From assembly GCA_050743265.1 (NCBI GenBank), contig JBOGEN010000083.1, positions 1 through 42,044 of the forward strand: a DNA stretch of 42,044 nucleotides, given 5' to 3'. Positions 1-8,122 of this stretch are shown here, piece after piece; the first letter of the stretch is position 1, and every line of letters starts with the position of its first letter. The notes under the pieces are model-generated. The model made no database searches. It saw nothing but the letters and a program-made list of their open reading frames with translations, and was not told where the DNA came from. The position numbers and the translations under genes are program-made. Source of the DNA: JBOGEN01 sp050743265. GTDB taxonomy: Bacteria; Actinomycetota; Actinomycetes; JBOGEN01.

Positions 1-178
1 CGGCCAACGGGGACGAGCCCTCACGCCGTGCGAGTGTGGCCATGCCAGCCTCCTCTGCGTCTTTCGAGGGACCTGTCGATCCGTCTCCCAGTCAACTCCC
101 CGGTCGCCCGGCTGACGAGGGCAGAACAGGTCCAGCACGAGGCGAGATTTCCCTCCGGCCCGGATCTTCTCCCGTCCC

Positions 179-206
179 CCGTCCCCACACGTGGGGGCGG
201 GGACGG
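179..206. other. GC-rich inverted repeat upstream of arcB
   Basis: An 8-bp stem (CCGTCCCC at 179-186 paired with GGGGACGG at 199-206) lies in the 242-base stretch before arcB. A second pairing, CCCCAC at 183-188 with GTGGGG at 191-196, is mutually exclusive with it. It could be a leader hairpin or the end of an upstream transcription unit. No gene was recognised in 1-242 and no C-terminal arginine deiminase sequence is visible there. Confidence 0.3.
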
Positions 207-242
207 CACCCTGTGACAGACGACGTCACCACGGAGAAGCCC

Positions 243-1244
243 ATGCCTGCCAACCTGCGCCACCGCAGCTTCGTCAAGGAGCTCGACTTCACCCCTGCGG
301 AGCTCGGCCACCTGCTCGACCTCTCCCGCGCGCTCAAGTCGGCCAAGCGCGCGGGAACTGAGCAGCCCCGCCTCACCGGCAAGAACATCGCGCTGATCTT
401 CGAGAAGACCTCCACCCGGACGCGCTGCGCCTTCGAGGTCGCCGCCCACGACCAGGGCGCGCACGTCACCTACCTCGACCCGTCCGGCTCACAGCTCGGC
501 CACAAGGAGTCCGCCAAGGACACCGCCCGGGTGCTCGGCCGCATGTACGACGGGATCCAGTACCGCGGCTCGGCGCAGGCCACGGTCGAGGAGCTGGCCG
601 CGTACGCCGGCGTGCCCGTCTGGAACGGGCTCACGGACGAGTGGCACCCGACCCAGATGCTCGCCGACTTCCTCACCATGCAGGAGCACACGAGCAAGCC
701 CCTCTCCCAGGTGGCGTACGCCTTCCTGGGGGACGCCCGGTTCAACATGGGCCGCTCGCTGCTCGTCACGGGCGCGCTCCTTGGCTGCGACGTCCGGCTG
801 GTGGCCCCGGGGTCGCTGTGGCCGGACGAGTCGCTCGTCGAGCAGGCGCGGGAGATCGCTGCGGGCACGGGGGCCAGGGTCACGCTCACCGAGGACGTCG
901 TCGACGGCGTCCGCGGTGCCGACTACGTCCACACCGACGTGTGGGTCTCCATGGGAGAGCCCAAGGAGGTCTGGGACGAGCGTGTGGAGCTGCTCCGCCC
1001 GTACCAGGTGACCGCGGACGTCATGAAGGCCACGGGTAACCCGCAGGCGAGGTTCATGCACTGCCTGCCGGCGTTCCACAACCGCGAGACCGCCGTCGGT
1101 CAGCAGGTGTACGCCCGGACCGGGATGACCGCGCTCGAGGTCACCGACGACGTGTTCGAGTCCGAGGCGTCCCTCGTCTTCGACCAGGCCGAGAACCGCA
1201 TGCACACGATCAAGGCCATCCTCGTCGCGACGCTGGGGAGCTGA
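243..1244 (+). CDS. arcB: ornithine carbamoyltransferase, catabolic (ArcB-like)
   Basis: Cytosolic enzyme exchanging carbamoyl phosphate plus ornithine with citrulline plus phosphate. The 333-residue product shows the carbamoyl-phosphate loop STRTR at 57-61 and the ornithine-side HCLPA motif at 273-277, and begins with an RHRSF..ELDFTPAE stretch typical of the family. The reading frame is open further upstream, but the ATG at 243 follows a GGAGA five bases earlier and gives the normal family length (about 330 residues). It is followed after three bases by carbamate kinase. That pairing, and the DVWVSMGEP segment, point to the catabolic ArcB of the arginine deiminase pathway, where citrulline breakdown gives carbamoyl phosphate for ATP. 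arcA is not visible in the window, so an anabolic ArgF role cannot be excluded. Confidence 0.93.
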   Translation: MPANLRHRSFVKELDFTPAELGHLLDLSRALKSAKRAGTEQPRLTGKNIALIFEKTSTRTRCAFEVAAHDQGAHVTYLDPSGSQLGHKESAKDTARVLGRMYDGIQYRGSAQATVEELAAYAGVPVWNGLTDEWHPTQMLADFLTMQEHTSKPLSQVAYAFLGDARFNMGRSLLVTGALLGCDVRLVAPGSLWPDESLVEQAREIAAGTGARVTLTEDVVDGVRGADYVHTDVWVSMGEPKEVWDERVELLRPYQVTADVMKATGNPQARFMHCLPAFHNRETAVGQQVYARTGMTALEVTDDVFESEASLVFDQAENRMHTIKAILVATLGS

Positions 1245-1247
1245 GCG

Positions 1248-2186
1248 ATGCGCATCGTCGTCGCGCTCGGGGGCAACGCCCTCCTCGAGCGGGGCCAGCG
1301 ACCCGACGCCGAGGTGCAGGAGGAGAACGTCCACCGTGCGGTGGCGGCTCTGGTGCCCCTGGCCGAGCAGCACGAGATCGTCGTGACCCACGGCAACGGG
1401 CCGCAGGTCGGCGTGCTCGCCCTGCAGAGCGCGGCCGACACTGCGCTGTCCGAGCCGTACCCGCTCGACGTCCTCGGTGCGATGACGCAGGGCATGATCG
1501 GCTACTGGCTGCTCCAGGCGCTGCAGAACGCGCTCCCCGGCCGGCAGGTCGCGAGCCTGATCTGCCAGACGCTCGTCTCCGCGGTCGACCCGGCGTTCGA
1601 CAACCCGACGAAGTTCGTCGGCCCGGTGTACGAGGAGGACGAGGCCAAGCGGCTCGCGACGGAGAAGGGCTGGGAGGTCCGCAAGGACGGCGCCCGGTGG
1701 CGGCGCGTCGTCCCGTCCCCCCGGCCGCTGCGGGTCGTCGAGACGCGGCTCATCCGGCTGCTGATGGCCTCGGGCGCGGTCGTGGTGTGCGCGGGTGGCG
1801 GCGGGGTGCCGGCGCTGCGCAACGAGCAGGGCAAGCTCGAGGGCGTCGAGGCCGTCGTGGACAAGGACCTCACCGCATCGCTGCTCGCCGAGGCCCTCGA
1901 GGCGGACGCGCTCCTCCTGCTGACGGACACCGCGAACGTGGTCCGCGGCTTCGGGACGGAAGCGGCGACCCCGATCCTCCACGCGACGCCGGCGGACATG
2001 CGCCGCGAGGACTTCCCCGCCGGGTCGATGGGGCCGAAGGTCGAGGCGGCCTGCCGGTTCGTCGAGCTGACCGGTGACATGGCGGCCATCGGTGCGCTCG
2101 AGGACGCCGTACGCATCCTCGCCGGTGAGGCGGGCACGATCCTCACGCCGAGCGGGCGCTACCCCGAAGCCGCGCCGACGTGCTAG
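1248..2186 (+). CDS. arcC: carbamate kinase
   Basis: The 312-residue cytosolic kinase converts carbamoyl phosphate and ADP to carbamate and ATP, the energy-yielding last step of arginine or citrulline fermentation. The amino-acid-kinase fold is evident from ALGGNALL at residues 6-13, THGNGPQVG near residue 46, the AGGGGVP turn near 180 and VDKDLTASLLA near 204, all hallmarks of ArcC. Length matches the family (about 310). It starts three bases after the arcB stop, so the two genes are almost certainly co-transcribed and translationally linked. The same role could also serve another carbamoyl-phosphate-releasing route, such as ureidoglycine or agmatine degradation, but the arcB neighbour favours arginine. 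Confidence 0.95.
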   Translation: MRIVVALGGNALLERGQRPDAEVQEENVHRAVAALVPLAEQHEIVVTHGNGPQVGVLALQSAADTALSEPYPLDVLGAMTQGMIGYWLLQALQNALPGRQVASLICQTLVSAVDPAFDNPTKFVGPVYEEDEAKRLATEKGWEVRKDGARWRRVVPSPRPLRVVETRLIRLLMASGAVVVCAGGGGVPALRNEQGKLEGVEAVVDKDLTASLLAEALEADALLLLTDTANVVRGFGTEAATPILHATPADMRREDFPAGSMGPKVEAACRFVELTGDMAAIGALEDAVRILAGEAGTILTPSGRYPEAAPTC

Positions 2187-2215
2187 GGACACGCGAGGGC
2201 AGACGGGCGTCTGGG

Positions 2216-2905
2216 TCAGACGAGTAGGGCCACGCCCGTGGCGACGAGCCAGAGGGACCAGGCGGTGTAGGCCACCGGGGTGACGACCGCGGCGAGCTTC
2301 CAGCCCCGCGGCTCGAACGGACCGACGAACTCGAGCGAGCACAGCGCGAGGGCCGCTCCGACCACGAGGCCGGGTAGCCCGAGCCAGTGGGGCGCGACGG
2401 TGGTCTGGGTGAGCGCCGCTCCGACGAGGATGCTCCAGGCTCCCGTCAGGAGGTAGCCCAGGTGCTCCCCGACGGCGACTCCGAGGTAGCGGTTGGCCGA
2501 CTGGAAGACGAGGTCGACCGACTCTCGTCGGGCGGTGCCGGCGTCCGGCTCGGCGGCGACCCGGGCGAGGTAGGGCACGAGGAAGGGCCACCGGACGAGC
2601 CCGAGGCACTGTGCGAGCGAGGCGAGGACTCCGAGGGTCGCCGCCACGGTCGTGAGTGACGTGGGGGCGCCGGTGAGCGAGAGTGACAGGAGGACGGCGG
2701 TGGGCGCCAGGGCCAGCGCGGTCAGGGTGAAGGCCCACCACGTGAGCACCAACCGCGCACCACCCTCACGGAAGCGGTCCAGCACCTCGTGGGTCGGGCG
2801 ACGCAGGATGTCGGGGTAGTCGAAGGTGCTCGCCAGGACTCCGAACGCTGCGTTGAAGGCCACCGGAAGGGCGACCAGCATCGCTCCGGCGAGGGACTCG
2901 GTCAC
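2216..2905 (-). CDS. DUF4386-type integral membrane protein
   Basis: A 229-residue hydrophobic protein with about six predicted membrane segments. Near the N-terminus it carries FDYPDILRRPTHEVL followed by a Phe-Arg/Gly-Gly stretch, which I recognise as typical of DUF4386 proteins of actinobacteria. No catalytic motif is visible and no function is known to me. The frame opens with a GTG at 2905 without a strong ribosome site; a later ATG at 2881 is an alternative that would remove only eight residues. It converges on arcC with a 29-base gap containing only a weak 5-bp hairpin. Confidence 0.8.
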   Translation of the reverse strand: MTESLAGAMLVALPVAFNAAFGVLASTFDYPDILRRPTHEVLDRFREGGARLVLTWWAFTLTALALAPTAVLLSLSLTGAPTSLTTVAATLGVLASLAQCLGLVRWPFLVPYLARVAAEPDAGTARRESVDLVFQSANRYLGVAVGEHLGYLLTGAWSILVGAALTQTTVAPHWLGLPGLVVGAALALCSLEFVGPFEPRGWKLAAVVTPVAYTAWSLWLVATGVALLV

Positions 2906-3090
2906 CTGGCTACGCCAGTGCTCTCACCGGCGGGCGTACGACCGATCGTCCGAGACGTCCTGGCCATGGGCTCAGTATCGCCCGATCAGGCCTGAGGGAC
3001 GTCGTGCTTCGCGTCCGTGTCGGGGTCCGGGAACAACGAGCTGACGGCGCCAGACAGGCGCAACCCGGCAGCAGGCGTACGCGGTCTCGC

Positions 3091-3339
3091 TCAGCGCCGC
3101 CCGGCGAAGCTCTCGGCGACGCCGATGAGCAGGACGGCAGCGATGACAGCGACGATGAAGCCCACGACGTTCAGCTCGAAGACGTCGCCCGTCCCGATGA
3201 GGCTCGCGATGACCCCGCCGATGACCGAGCCGGCAAGCCCCAGGAGCAGCGTCCACAGCAGGCCGAGGTTCTGCCTGCCCGGCTTGATGAGCCGTGCCAG
3301 TGCCCCGATGACCAGCCCGGCGACGATGAATCCGATCAT
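3091..3339 (-). CDS. GlsB/YeaQ/YmgE family small membrane protein
   Basis: An 82-residue protein of the transglycosylase-associated protein family. It starts IGFIVAGLVIGALARLIKPG and continues with two further glycine-rich membrane segments (TLLLGLAGSVIGGVIASL and VVGFIVAVIAAVLLIG), the usual three-helix layout. These proteins are often stress-linked and of unknown biochemical role. I placed the start at the ATG at 3339 because the preceding 22 codons in frame are hydrophilic and do not resemble the family. It stands alone, divergent from the small gene at 3507. Confidence 0.85.
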   Translation of the reverse strand: MIGFIVAGLVIGALARLIKPGRQNLGLLWTLLLGLAGSVIGGVIASLIGTGDVFELNVVGFIVAVIAAVLLIGVAESFAGRR

Positions 3340-3506
3340 TTTGAGCTGCACCCACACGGTGTCGAGACGACGAGGGTCTCGAACAGTACCCGCGGGATCG
3401 GGCATACGCGAGATGGTCGTGCGGAGGTCGCCCCCCGGGGCTTGCAGACGGGGACCCGGCGGTGGACGCTCCAGTGAGCTGATCAGTGCTGTCAGGGGAG
3501 GGGAAA

Positions 3507-3812
3507 ATGGCTGGATTCGTGCAGATCGTCGAGTACCAGACGTCCCGGTTCGACGAGGTGAAGGACCTGGGGGAGAAGTTCCGCACGGAGCGGGCGGCTG
3601 AGGGACCCGGGCCGGTACGCCGCGTGACGGTCACCGCCGACAAGGACCGGCCCGGGTACTACCTGAGCCTCATCGAGTTCGACTCCTACGAGGCGGCGAT
3701 GGAGAACTCGAAGAGTCCGGAGACGATGGAGTTCGCCGCCAAGATGACGGAGCTCTGTGACGGTCCGCCGAAGTTCTTCAACCTCGACGTGAAGGACAGC
3801 TGGACGTCCTGA
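3507..3812 (+). CDS. small dimeric alpha/beta-barrel-like protein, function unknown
   Basis: A 101-residue soluble protein with the alternating pattern of a ferredoxin-like ABM fold: a first strand FVQIVEYQT, a helix FDEVKDLGEKFRTE, then the strands VRRVTVTADK and YYLSLIEFDSYEAAM. No catalytic residue set is recognised. The ATG at 3507 is preceded by a strong AGGGGAGGGG at 3494-3503, which decides this start over an in-frame codon at 3486. It appears to be a single-gene unit. It could be a stress or antibiotic-biosynthesis monooxygenase-like relative, but that is only a fold-level guess. Confidence 0.7.
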   Translation: MAGFVQIVEYQTSRFDEVKDLGEKFRTERAAEGPGPVRRVTVTADKDRPGYYLSLIEFDSYEAAMENSKSPETMEFAAKMTELCDGPPKFFNLDVKDSWTS

Positions 3813-3854
3813 GTCTCGCGTGGTGACGACGCGGCTCCCCGGGTTGCGCGGGGG

Positions 3855-4110
3855 TCACGAGCCGTACAGCCAGTCGACGTACCGGTAGTAGTCGACTGCG
3901 CGGTCACGGAACAGCGCGTTGCGCAGCTGCCTGGCGAGGCCGTCGACGTGCCAGATGTCGCCACAGGTCCGTGCGGTCGACTGCACCCGGGCCGTGCGCT
4001 CGGCAGCCGGCCCGGCGAAGGCCTCGAGCAACGCCGGCCAGTCGGGGAGACAGGCCGCCGATCCCCCCGCCGGCGACGACGACGTCGGTGTCCCGGGCTG
4101 CGGTGCTCAT
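3855..4110 (-). pseudogene. FAD-dependent monooxygenase remnant, internally deleted and out of frame
   Basis: Reading from the ATG at 4110 the first residues are a short leader, then DVVVAGGGIGGL, the FAD-binding Rossmann start of class A flavin monooxygenases. Immediately after it the frame becomes meaningless. In another frame from about 4065 to the stop at 3855 the sequence reads DWPALLEAFAGPAAERT, then DIWHVDGLARQLRNALF, then AVDYYRYVDWLYGS, which looks like the C-terminal tail of such a monooxygenase. About 300 residues expected between the two ends are missing. The start lies 22 bases after the maleylpyruvate isomerase-type gene, so it was probably the second gene of that operon, possibly a 3-hydroxybenzoate 6-hydroxylase. 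The deletion is seen directly; the substrate is inference. Confidence 0.75.
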
Positions 4111-4132
4111 GCCGGACGTCCCCTCCGTGCGC

Positions 4133-4720
4133 CTACAGCCACGGGTCCAGGGTCGGTGCCGCGTCCGCCCGACCGGTGAGCCAGGCGGCGAGTGCCGCGG
4201 CCTCGCCCCGTGCGTTGCGCCTGCCGATCACGTCGGCCACCAGGGCGGCGTTGAGGTCGTCCGGCAGCTCGGAGAACGTGACGCCGGCGCCGAGGTCGAC
4301 CGCGTGCACGGCCACCTCACGCGTCCGCATCCACACGATCTCGCGGGCCGGCACGGTGCGGCCCTGGGCGGTGACGACCTCGTTGTTCCACGCCGCGTGG
4401 GGAAGGCTCGTGATCCCGGTGGCGAGGGCGCCAGCCGAGGCGCGCACCAGCGCCCGCAGCTCGGCCGGGGGCAGCGCCGTGCCGCTCTCGATCTCGGCGG
4501 CACGCTGCTCCCTGCTCGCGTACATCGGGGTGGGCTCACCCGTCCTGGCCCACTGCAGCAGCCGGAGCAGCGCCTCGGCGTTGTAGTGCACGTGCGCCAC
4601 CACGTGCGCACGCGTCCATCCGGGCAGGGCGGTCGGCGCGGAGAACCCCTCGTCGCCGAGGTCGTCGACGGCGGTGAGGAACAGCTTGGTCCCCTGGTCC
4701 ATCCATTCGCGTACGGTCAC
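4133..4720 (-). CDS. mycothiol-dependent maleylpyruvate isomerase family protein
   Basis: A 195-residue member of the DinB-like, mycothiol-dependent isomerase family that in Corynebacterium glutamicum isomerises maleylpyruvate to fumarylpyruvate in gentisate breakdown. The three expected metal ligands are visible: His43 in a HVVAHVHYN segment, and Glu135 and His139 in REVAVHAVDL. The conserved PGWTRAHV turn precedes the first. An IclR gene is divergent (gap 95 bases) and a collapsed FAD monooxygenase follows, an arrangement typical of gentisate or 3-hydroxybenzoate operons. Gentisate dioxygenase and fumarylpyruvate hydrolase are absent, so the present substrate is uncertain. The family also includes many mycothiol enzymes of unknown role. 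Confidence 0.85.
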   Translation of the reverse strand: MTVREWMDQGTKLFLTAVDDLGDEGFSAPTALPGWTRAHVVAHVHYNAEALLRLLQWARTGEPTPMYASREQRAAEIESGTALPPAELRALVRASAGALATGITSLPHAAWNNEVVTAQGRTVPAREIVWMRTREVAVHAVDLGAGVTFSELPDDLNAALVADVIGRRNARGEAAALAAWLTGRADAAPTLDPWL

Positions 4721-4815
4721 GATGCCTCCTCGCCCGAGGTCAGCTGGCGGGTTGCGTCCTTGGTGAAATCCCGACCCTCGCTCACGTTCCTGGGTGCGGG
4801 ATAGGGTTTTCTGTC

Positions 4816-5562
4816 GTGAAGAACAGGCCGCCGTACGCGATCGACTCGGTCGACCACGCGCTGCACCTCGCCGTCCTCCTGCAGCAGGAGGGCCCCCTGC
4901 GGGTGACCGACGCAGCGGACCGGTTGGGAGTCTCCCGGTCCACCGCGCACCGACTGCTCACGATGCTCGTCTACCGCGACTTCGCGGAGCAGCGGGACGA
5001 CCGCCGGTACGAGCCGGGCAGCGTGCTGCGACCCGTCGAGGTCTCGGAGGCGCCGGTCGCGCTGCTGCGACGGCTCTCCCTGCCGCACCTGCAGGCGCTG
5101 ACCGAGGCCGTGCAGGAGTCGACGAACCTCGTGGTGCCGGCGAGCACCGAGGTGCGCTTCGTCGTCACCGTGGAGTCGAGCCACATCCTGCGGGTCGGTG
5201 ACCGGGTCGGGCGGGCGCTCCCCGCACACCTCGCCTCGGGCGGCAAGGCGCTGCTGGCCGCGCTCCCCGCCGAGGAGCTGGCCCAGCTGTACGAGGAGTC
5301 CGCCGACACGGTCGACCTTACCGCGCTGCGGCGTGAGCTGGCACTCGTGCGCAAGCGCGGCTTCGCCATCAACGACCAGGGCACCGAGACCGGCGTCACG
5401 GCGATCGGCAAGGCCCTCCGGGACCCGTCCGGTCACGCGTGCGCCGCCATCTCGATCGCCCTTCCGACCGCCCGTTTCGACACGACGCAGCTGCCCCGCT
5501 GGGTGAGCGGGCTGTCCGAGACCGTGGCGAGGATCGAGCACGACCTGGCCGTCCACGTCTGA
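4816..5562 (+). CDS. IclR family transcriptional regulator
   Basis: A 248-residue regulator with an N-terminal winged helix (recognition helix around VSRSTAHRLLTML, residues 36-48) and a C-terminal effector domain containing the LPAHLASGGKALLA and GFAINDQGTETGVTAIG segments usual for IclR proteins. The GTG at 4816 gives standard length. It is divergent from the maleylpyruvate isomerase-type gene at 4133-4720, and IclR proteins commonly control the adjacent aromatic-acid operon. With that operon's monooxygenase degenerate, its original target may be partly lost. The 95-base intergenic space would hold both promoters; I see no convincing palindrome there. Confidence 0.93.
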   Translation: MKNRPPYAIDSVDHALHLAVLLQQEGPLRVTDAADRLGVSRSTAHRLLTMLVYRDFAEQRDDRRYEPGSVLRPVEVSEAPVALLRRLSLPHLQALTEAVQESTNLVVPASTEVRFVVTVESSHILRVGDRVGRALPAHLASGGKALLAALPAEELAQLYEESADTVDLTALRRELALVRKRGFAINDQGTETGVTAIGKALRDPSGHACAAISIALPTARFDTTQLPRWVSGLSETVARIEHDLAVHV

Positions 5563-5737
5563 GCGCCTCTTCGACAGCGACTCCTCGGGGTCCGCCCATC
5601 GCAGGGATCGGCCGGGAGGAGGTGCCGGAGAACGCGCGGCCGAGGTCGCGCCGGTTCCCAGGTCACCGTTGGCTAGCGTGAACCCGGCCTCGCCGGTCGA
5701 GCAGTCGCGGGTCGTCCCGCCCGCGGGAGAGGGGCTG

Positions 5738-6622
5738 ATGGACGCGCTGGCGGCTGTCAGCACTCCCGCGACAGGGGGAGTCCAGGCTGCGGTCACCGTC
5801 GCGGTGCTCGCGAGCGCGCTGGCGCACGCGACCTGGAACGCGATCGCTGCGGCGATCAAGGACAAGCTCGTCGCGTTCACGGTCCTCGGCATGGGGAGCC
5901 TCGCGCTGGCCCTTCCGATGCTGGCCTGGGTGCCGGTCCCGGTCGCCGCGAGCTGGCCGTTCCTCGTCGCCTCGGCCGCCGTCCACGTCGCGTACAACGT
6001 GCTGCTCATGCAGTCGTACCGGGTGGGCGACTTCAGCCAGGTCTACCCGCTGGCCCGGGGCACCTCGCCGCTCGTGGTGACGGTCATCGCCGCGCTGTTC
6101 GTCGGTGAGCGGCTCACCGTGCCTCAGCTCGCCGGTGTCGTGGTCGTCTCGGCGGGACTGGCGAGCCTGGCCCTGGTCGGCCGGCGGCCAGGACGAGAGG
6201 ACTGGCCCGCCGTCACCGCCGCGCTGGGCACCGGGCTGGCGATCGCCACGTACACCGTCGTCGACGGCGTCGGCGTCCGCCTGTCCGGGGACGCGCTGGG
6301 CTACATCGTGTGGCTCAGTGTCCTGCACGCCGCCGCCATCCCGGTGGGGGCGCTGTGCACGCGCGGGCGTGCGCTGGTCGCGCAGGTCCGGCCGTACTGG
6401 GTGCACGGCCTTCTCGGGGGAGCCCTCAGCCTGCTGGCGTACGGGCTGGTGCTGTGGGCTCAGACCCGGGGCGCGCTGGCCCCGATCGCGGCGCTGCGGG
6501 AGAGCAGCATCATCTTCGGTGCCGTCATCGGCGCCGTCTGGTTCCACGAGAGGTTCGGACCGCCGCGCGTCGTCGCGGCGGTCCTCGTCTCGGCCGGGAT
6601 TGTGCTGCTGAACGTGCCGTGA
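5738..6622 (+). CDS. EamA/DMT family transporter
   Basis: A 294-residue membrane protein with about ten hydrophobic helices in two EamA repeats. The first repeat contains HATWNAIAAA and the conserved YPLARGTSPLVV segment, and the second ends with ALRESSIIFGAVIGAVWFHERF, the typical end-of-repeat signature of drug/metabolite transporters. The frame is open from 5669, but the ATG at 5738 is preceded by GGGAGAGG and directly precedes the hydrophobic region. Substrate is unknown; DMT members export amino acids, sugars or drugs. It is a single-gene unit downstream of the IclR gene. Confidence 0.88.
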   Translation: MDALAAVSTPATGGVQAAVTVAVLASALAHATWNAIAAAIKDKLVAFTVLGMGSLALALPMLAWVPVPVAASWPFLVASAAVHVAYNVLLMQSYRVGDFSQVYPLARGTSPLVVTVIAALFVGERLTVPQLAGVVVVSAGLASLALVGRRPGREDWPAVTAALGTGLAIATYTVVDGVGVRLSGDALGYIVWLSVLHAAAIPVGALCTRGRALVAQVRPYWVHGLLGGALSLLAYGLVLWAQTRGALAPIAALRESSIIFGAVIGAVWFHERFGPPRVVAAVLVSAGIVLLNVP

Positions 6623-6662
6623 CGCGGGGTGCTGCCGTGGTCAGCCTCGCGTGACCGGGAGG

Positions 6663-7076
6663 TCAGCCCTGCGACTGCCCGATGTTGACCATCCACGTGA
6701 CGCCGAACTGGTCCATGCACATGCCGAACTCGTCGCCCCACATCTGCTTCTCCAGGGGGATCATGACCGTCCCGCCCTCGGACAGCGGCTTCCAGTAGCC
6801 GCGCAGCTCGTCGCCGTTGTCGCCGCTCAGGCTCACCGACATGGTGTTGCCCGGCTTGTGCTCCATGCCAGGGGGGGTGTCGGCGCCCATGAGCGTGAAG
6901 CCGGCGTCCGTCTCGAGCTGGCTGTGCATGATCTTGTCGGGGTCCGGGGCGTTCGGGTCGCTGTACTCGCCGAACGTGTTCATCGACAGGGTGCCGCCGA
7001 AGACGCGCTTGTAGAACTCCATGGCGTCCCGCGCGTTGCCGCCGAAGCTGATGTACGGGTTGAGTCGAGAGGCCAC
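6663..7076 (-). CDS. PhnB-like VOC family protein
   Basis: A 137-residue glyoxalase-fold protein. It opens LNPYISFGGNARDAMEFYKRVFGG, the signature of the PhnB/DUF1428-like VOC subgroup, and has the matching closing strand WMVNIG. Such proteins are often annotated 3-demethylubiquinone methyltransferase-like, but no methyltransferase motif is present and the catalytic role is unknown. It converges on the DMT transporter gene (gap 40 bases). A GGAGCC ribosome site precedes the ATG at 7076. Confidence 0.88.
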   Translation of the reverse strand: MASRLNPYISFGGNARDAMEFYKRVFGGTLSMNTFGEYSDPNAPDPDKIMHSQLETDAGFTLMGADTPPGMEHKPGNTMSVSLSGDNGDELRGYWKPLSEGGTVMIPLEKQMWGDEFGMCMDQFGVTWMVNIGQSQG

Positions 7077-7202
7077 AAGAGGCTCCTTGGGTCGTGACGG
7101 GGGGTCGTTTCCGCAGGCTAGCCGCGCAGCGGAACCGAGGAGACCTAACGCCGATTTCCCGTGGACCCGGCGGAGTGCAGCGCGTGCGCGCGGTCGAGGT
7201 GA

Positions 7203-7997
7203 TCAGCTGCGGGCGCCACGCAGGAACTCGCGGACCACGCGGGTGGTCTCCTCGGGCGCTTCGAGGGTGCAGACGTGACCGACGTCCGGCAGGACGACGA
7301 GCGTCGCCCCCGAGACCGCCGCCTCGATGTCCCGGGCGACCTGGATCCCGGCCCGTACGTCCGCGTCGCCGTACACCAGCAGCGTCGGGACGTCGACCAG
7401 CGGCAGGACGTCGCGCAGGTCCTCGGCGGAAGCCCGCGCCATGGCCCGGAACCCGACCGGATGGAACGCCCGCATGCTGGCACCGAACGCCTCGACCGAC
7501 TCCGGTGCTGTGCGGCCGGAGAACATGGTCGGGAGCAGCGTTGCGACGAACTCGTCGGGTGAGAGGTCCGCCAGCACGAGCGCCTGGAGGAGGCGCTGCT
7601 CCGCCACATCCGCCGGCAGCGAGCCGCGCCACCCGGCGTACGCGGACACGAGGACCAGCGTCCTCGCGACCCCGGGGTGTCGGTGGGAGAGCGCCAGCGC
7701 GAGCGCGCCGCCGAACGACACCCCGGCGACGTGCGGCCTCGCCAGGCCGAGAGCGTCCACGAACCCGGCCAGGCAGTCGGCGTACCCGGCCATGCCGAAC
7801 GACTCCGGCGGGTCGGACGAGCCACCGGCACCCGGCGCGTCCCAGGCGACCACCGTGAACTCGTCACAGAGCGCGTCGAGCTGCGGCCGCCACGTCGTCG
7901 GGCCGTCGCCCACGTAGCCGTGGAGGAGGACGAGCGGCGGCCCGGAGCCGGCATGCTCGTACGCGACGCGCAGCCCGCCCACGTCGACCACGTCCAT
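7203..7997 (-). CDS. alpha/beta hydrolase
   Basis: A 264-residue soluble hydrolase. The oxyanion-hole strand reads PLVLLHGYVGDG near residue 20. The nucleophile elbow is GVSFGGAL (Ser near residue 95), a candidate acid residue lies in VYGDADVRAG, and the catalytic His is in PDVGHVCTLEAPEE near the C-terminus. These match the meta-cleavage hydrolase/haloperoxidase-like branch. The ester or C-C substrate cannot be read from sequence. It is a monocistronic minus-strand gene, divergent from the MTHFR-like gene with about 125 bases between. Confidence 0.9.
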   Translation of the reverse strand: MDVVDVGGLRVAYEHAGSGPPLVLLHGYVGDGPTTWRPQLDALCDEFTVVAWDAPGAGGSSDPPESFGMAGYADCLAGFVDALGLARPHVAGVSFGGALALALSHRHPGVARTLVLVSAYAGWRGSLPADVAEQRLLQALVLADLSPDEFVATLLPTMFSGRTAPESVEAFGASMRAFHPVGFRAMARASAEDLRDVLPLVDVPTLLVYGDADVRAGIQVARDIEAAVSGATLVVLPDVGHVCTLEAPEETTRVVREFLRGARS

Positions 7998-8122
7998 CGC
8001 GCGCCTCCTCGCAGGCGAAGTTAGCGCCTCCCGGCGTCGCGGTCGGCGTTTCGATGGCCCGGAGTCCGGTGGCGGGGTTACCGTCCCCGGGAGGGGCGTG
8101 TATTCACGAGATCGGTCGGCTC

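Noticed and set aside
2200..2213. Terminator between arcC and the DUF4386 gene
   Set aside because: The CAGAC-GGGC-GTCTG stem is only five base pairs and has no T-tract.
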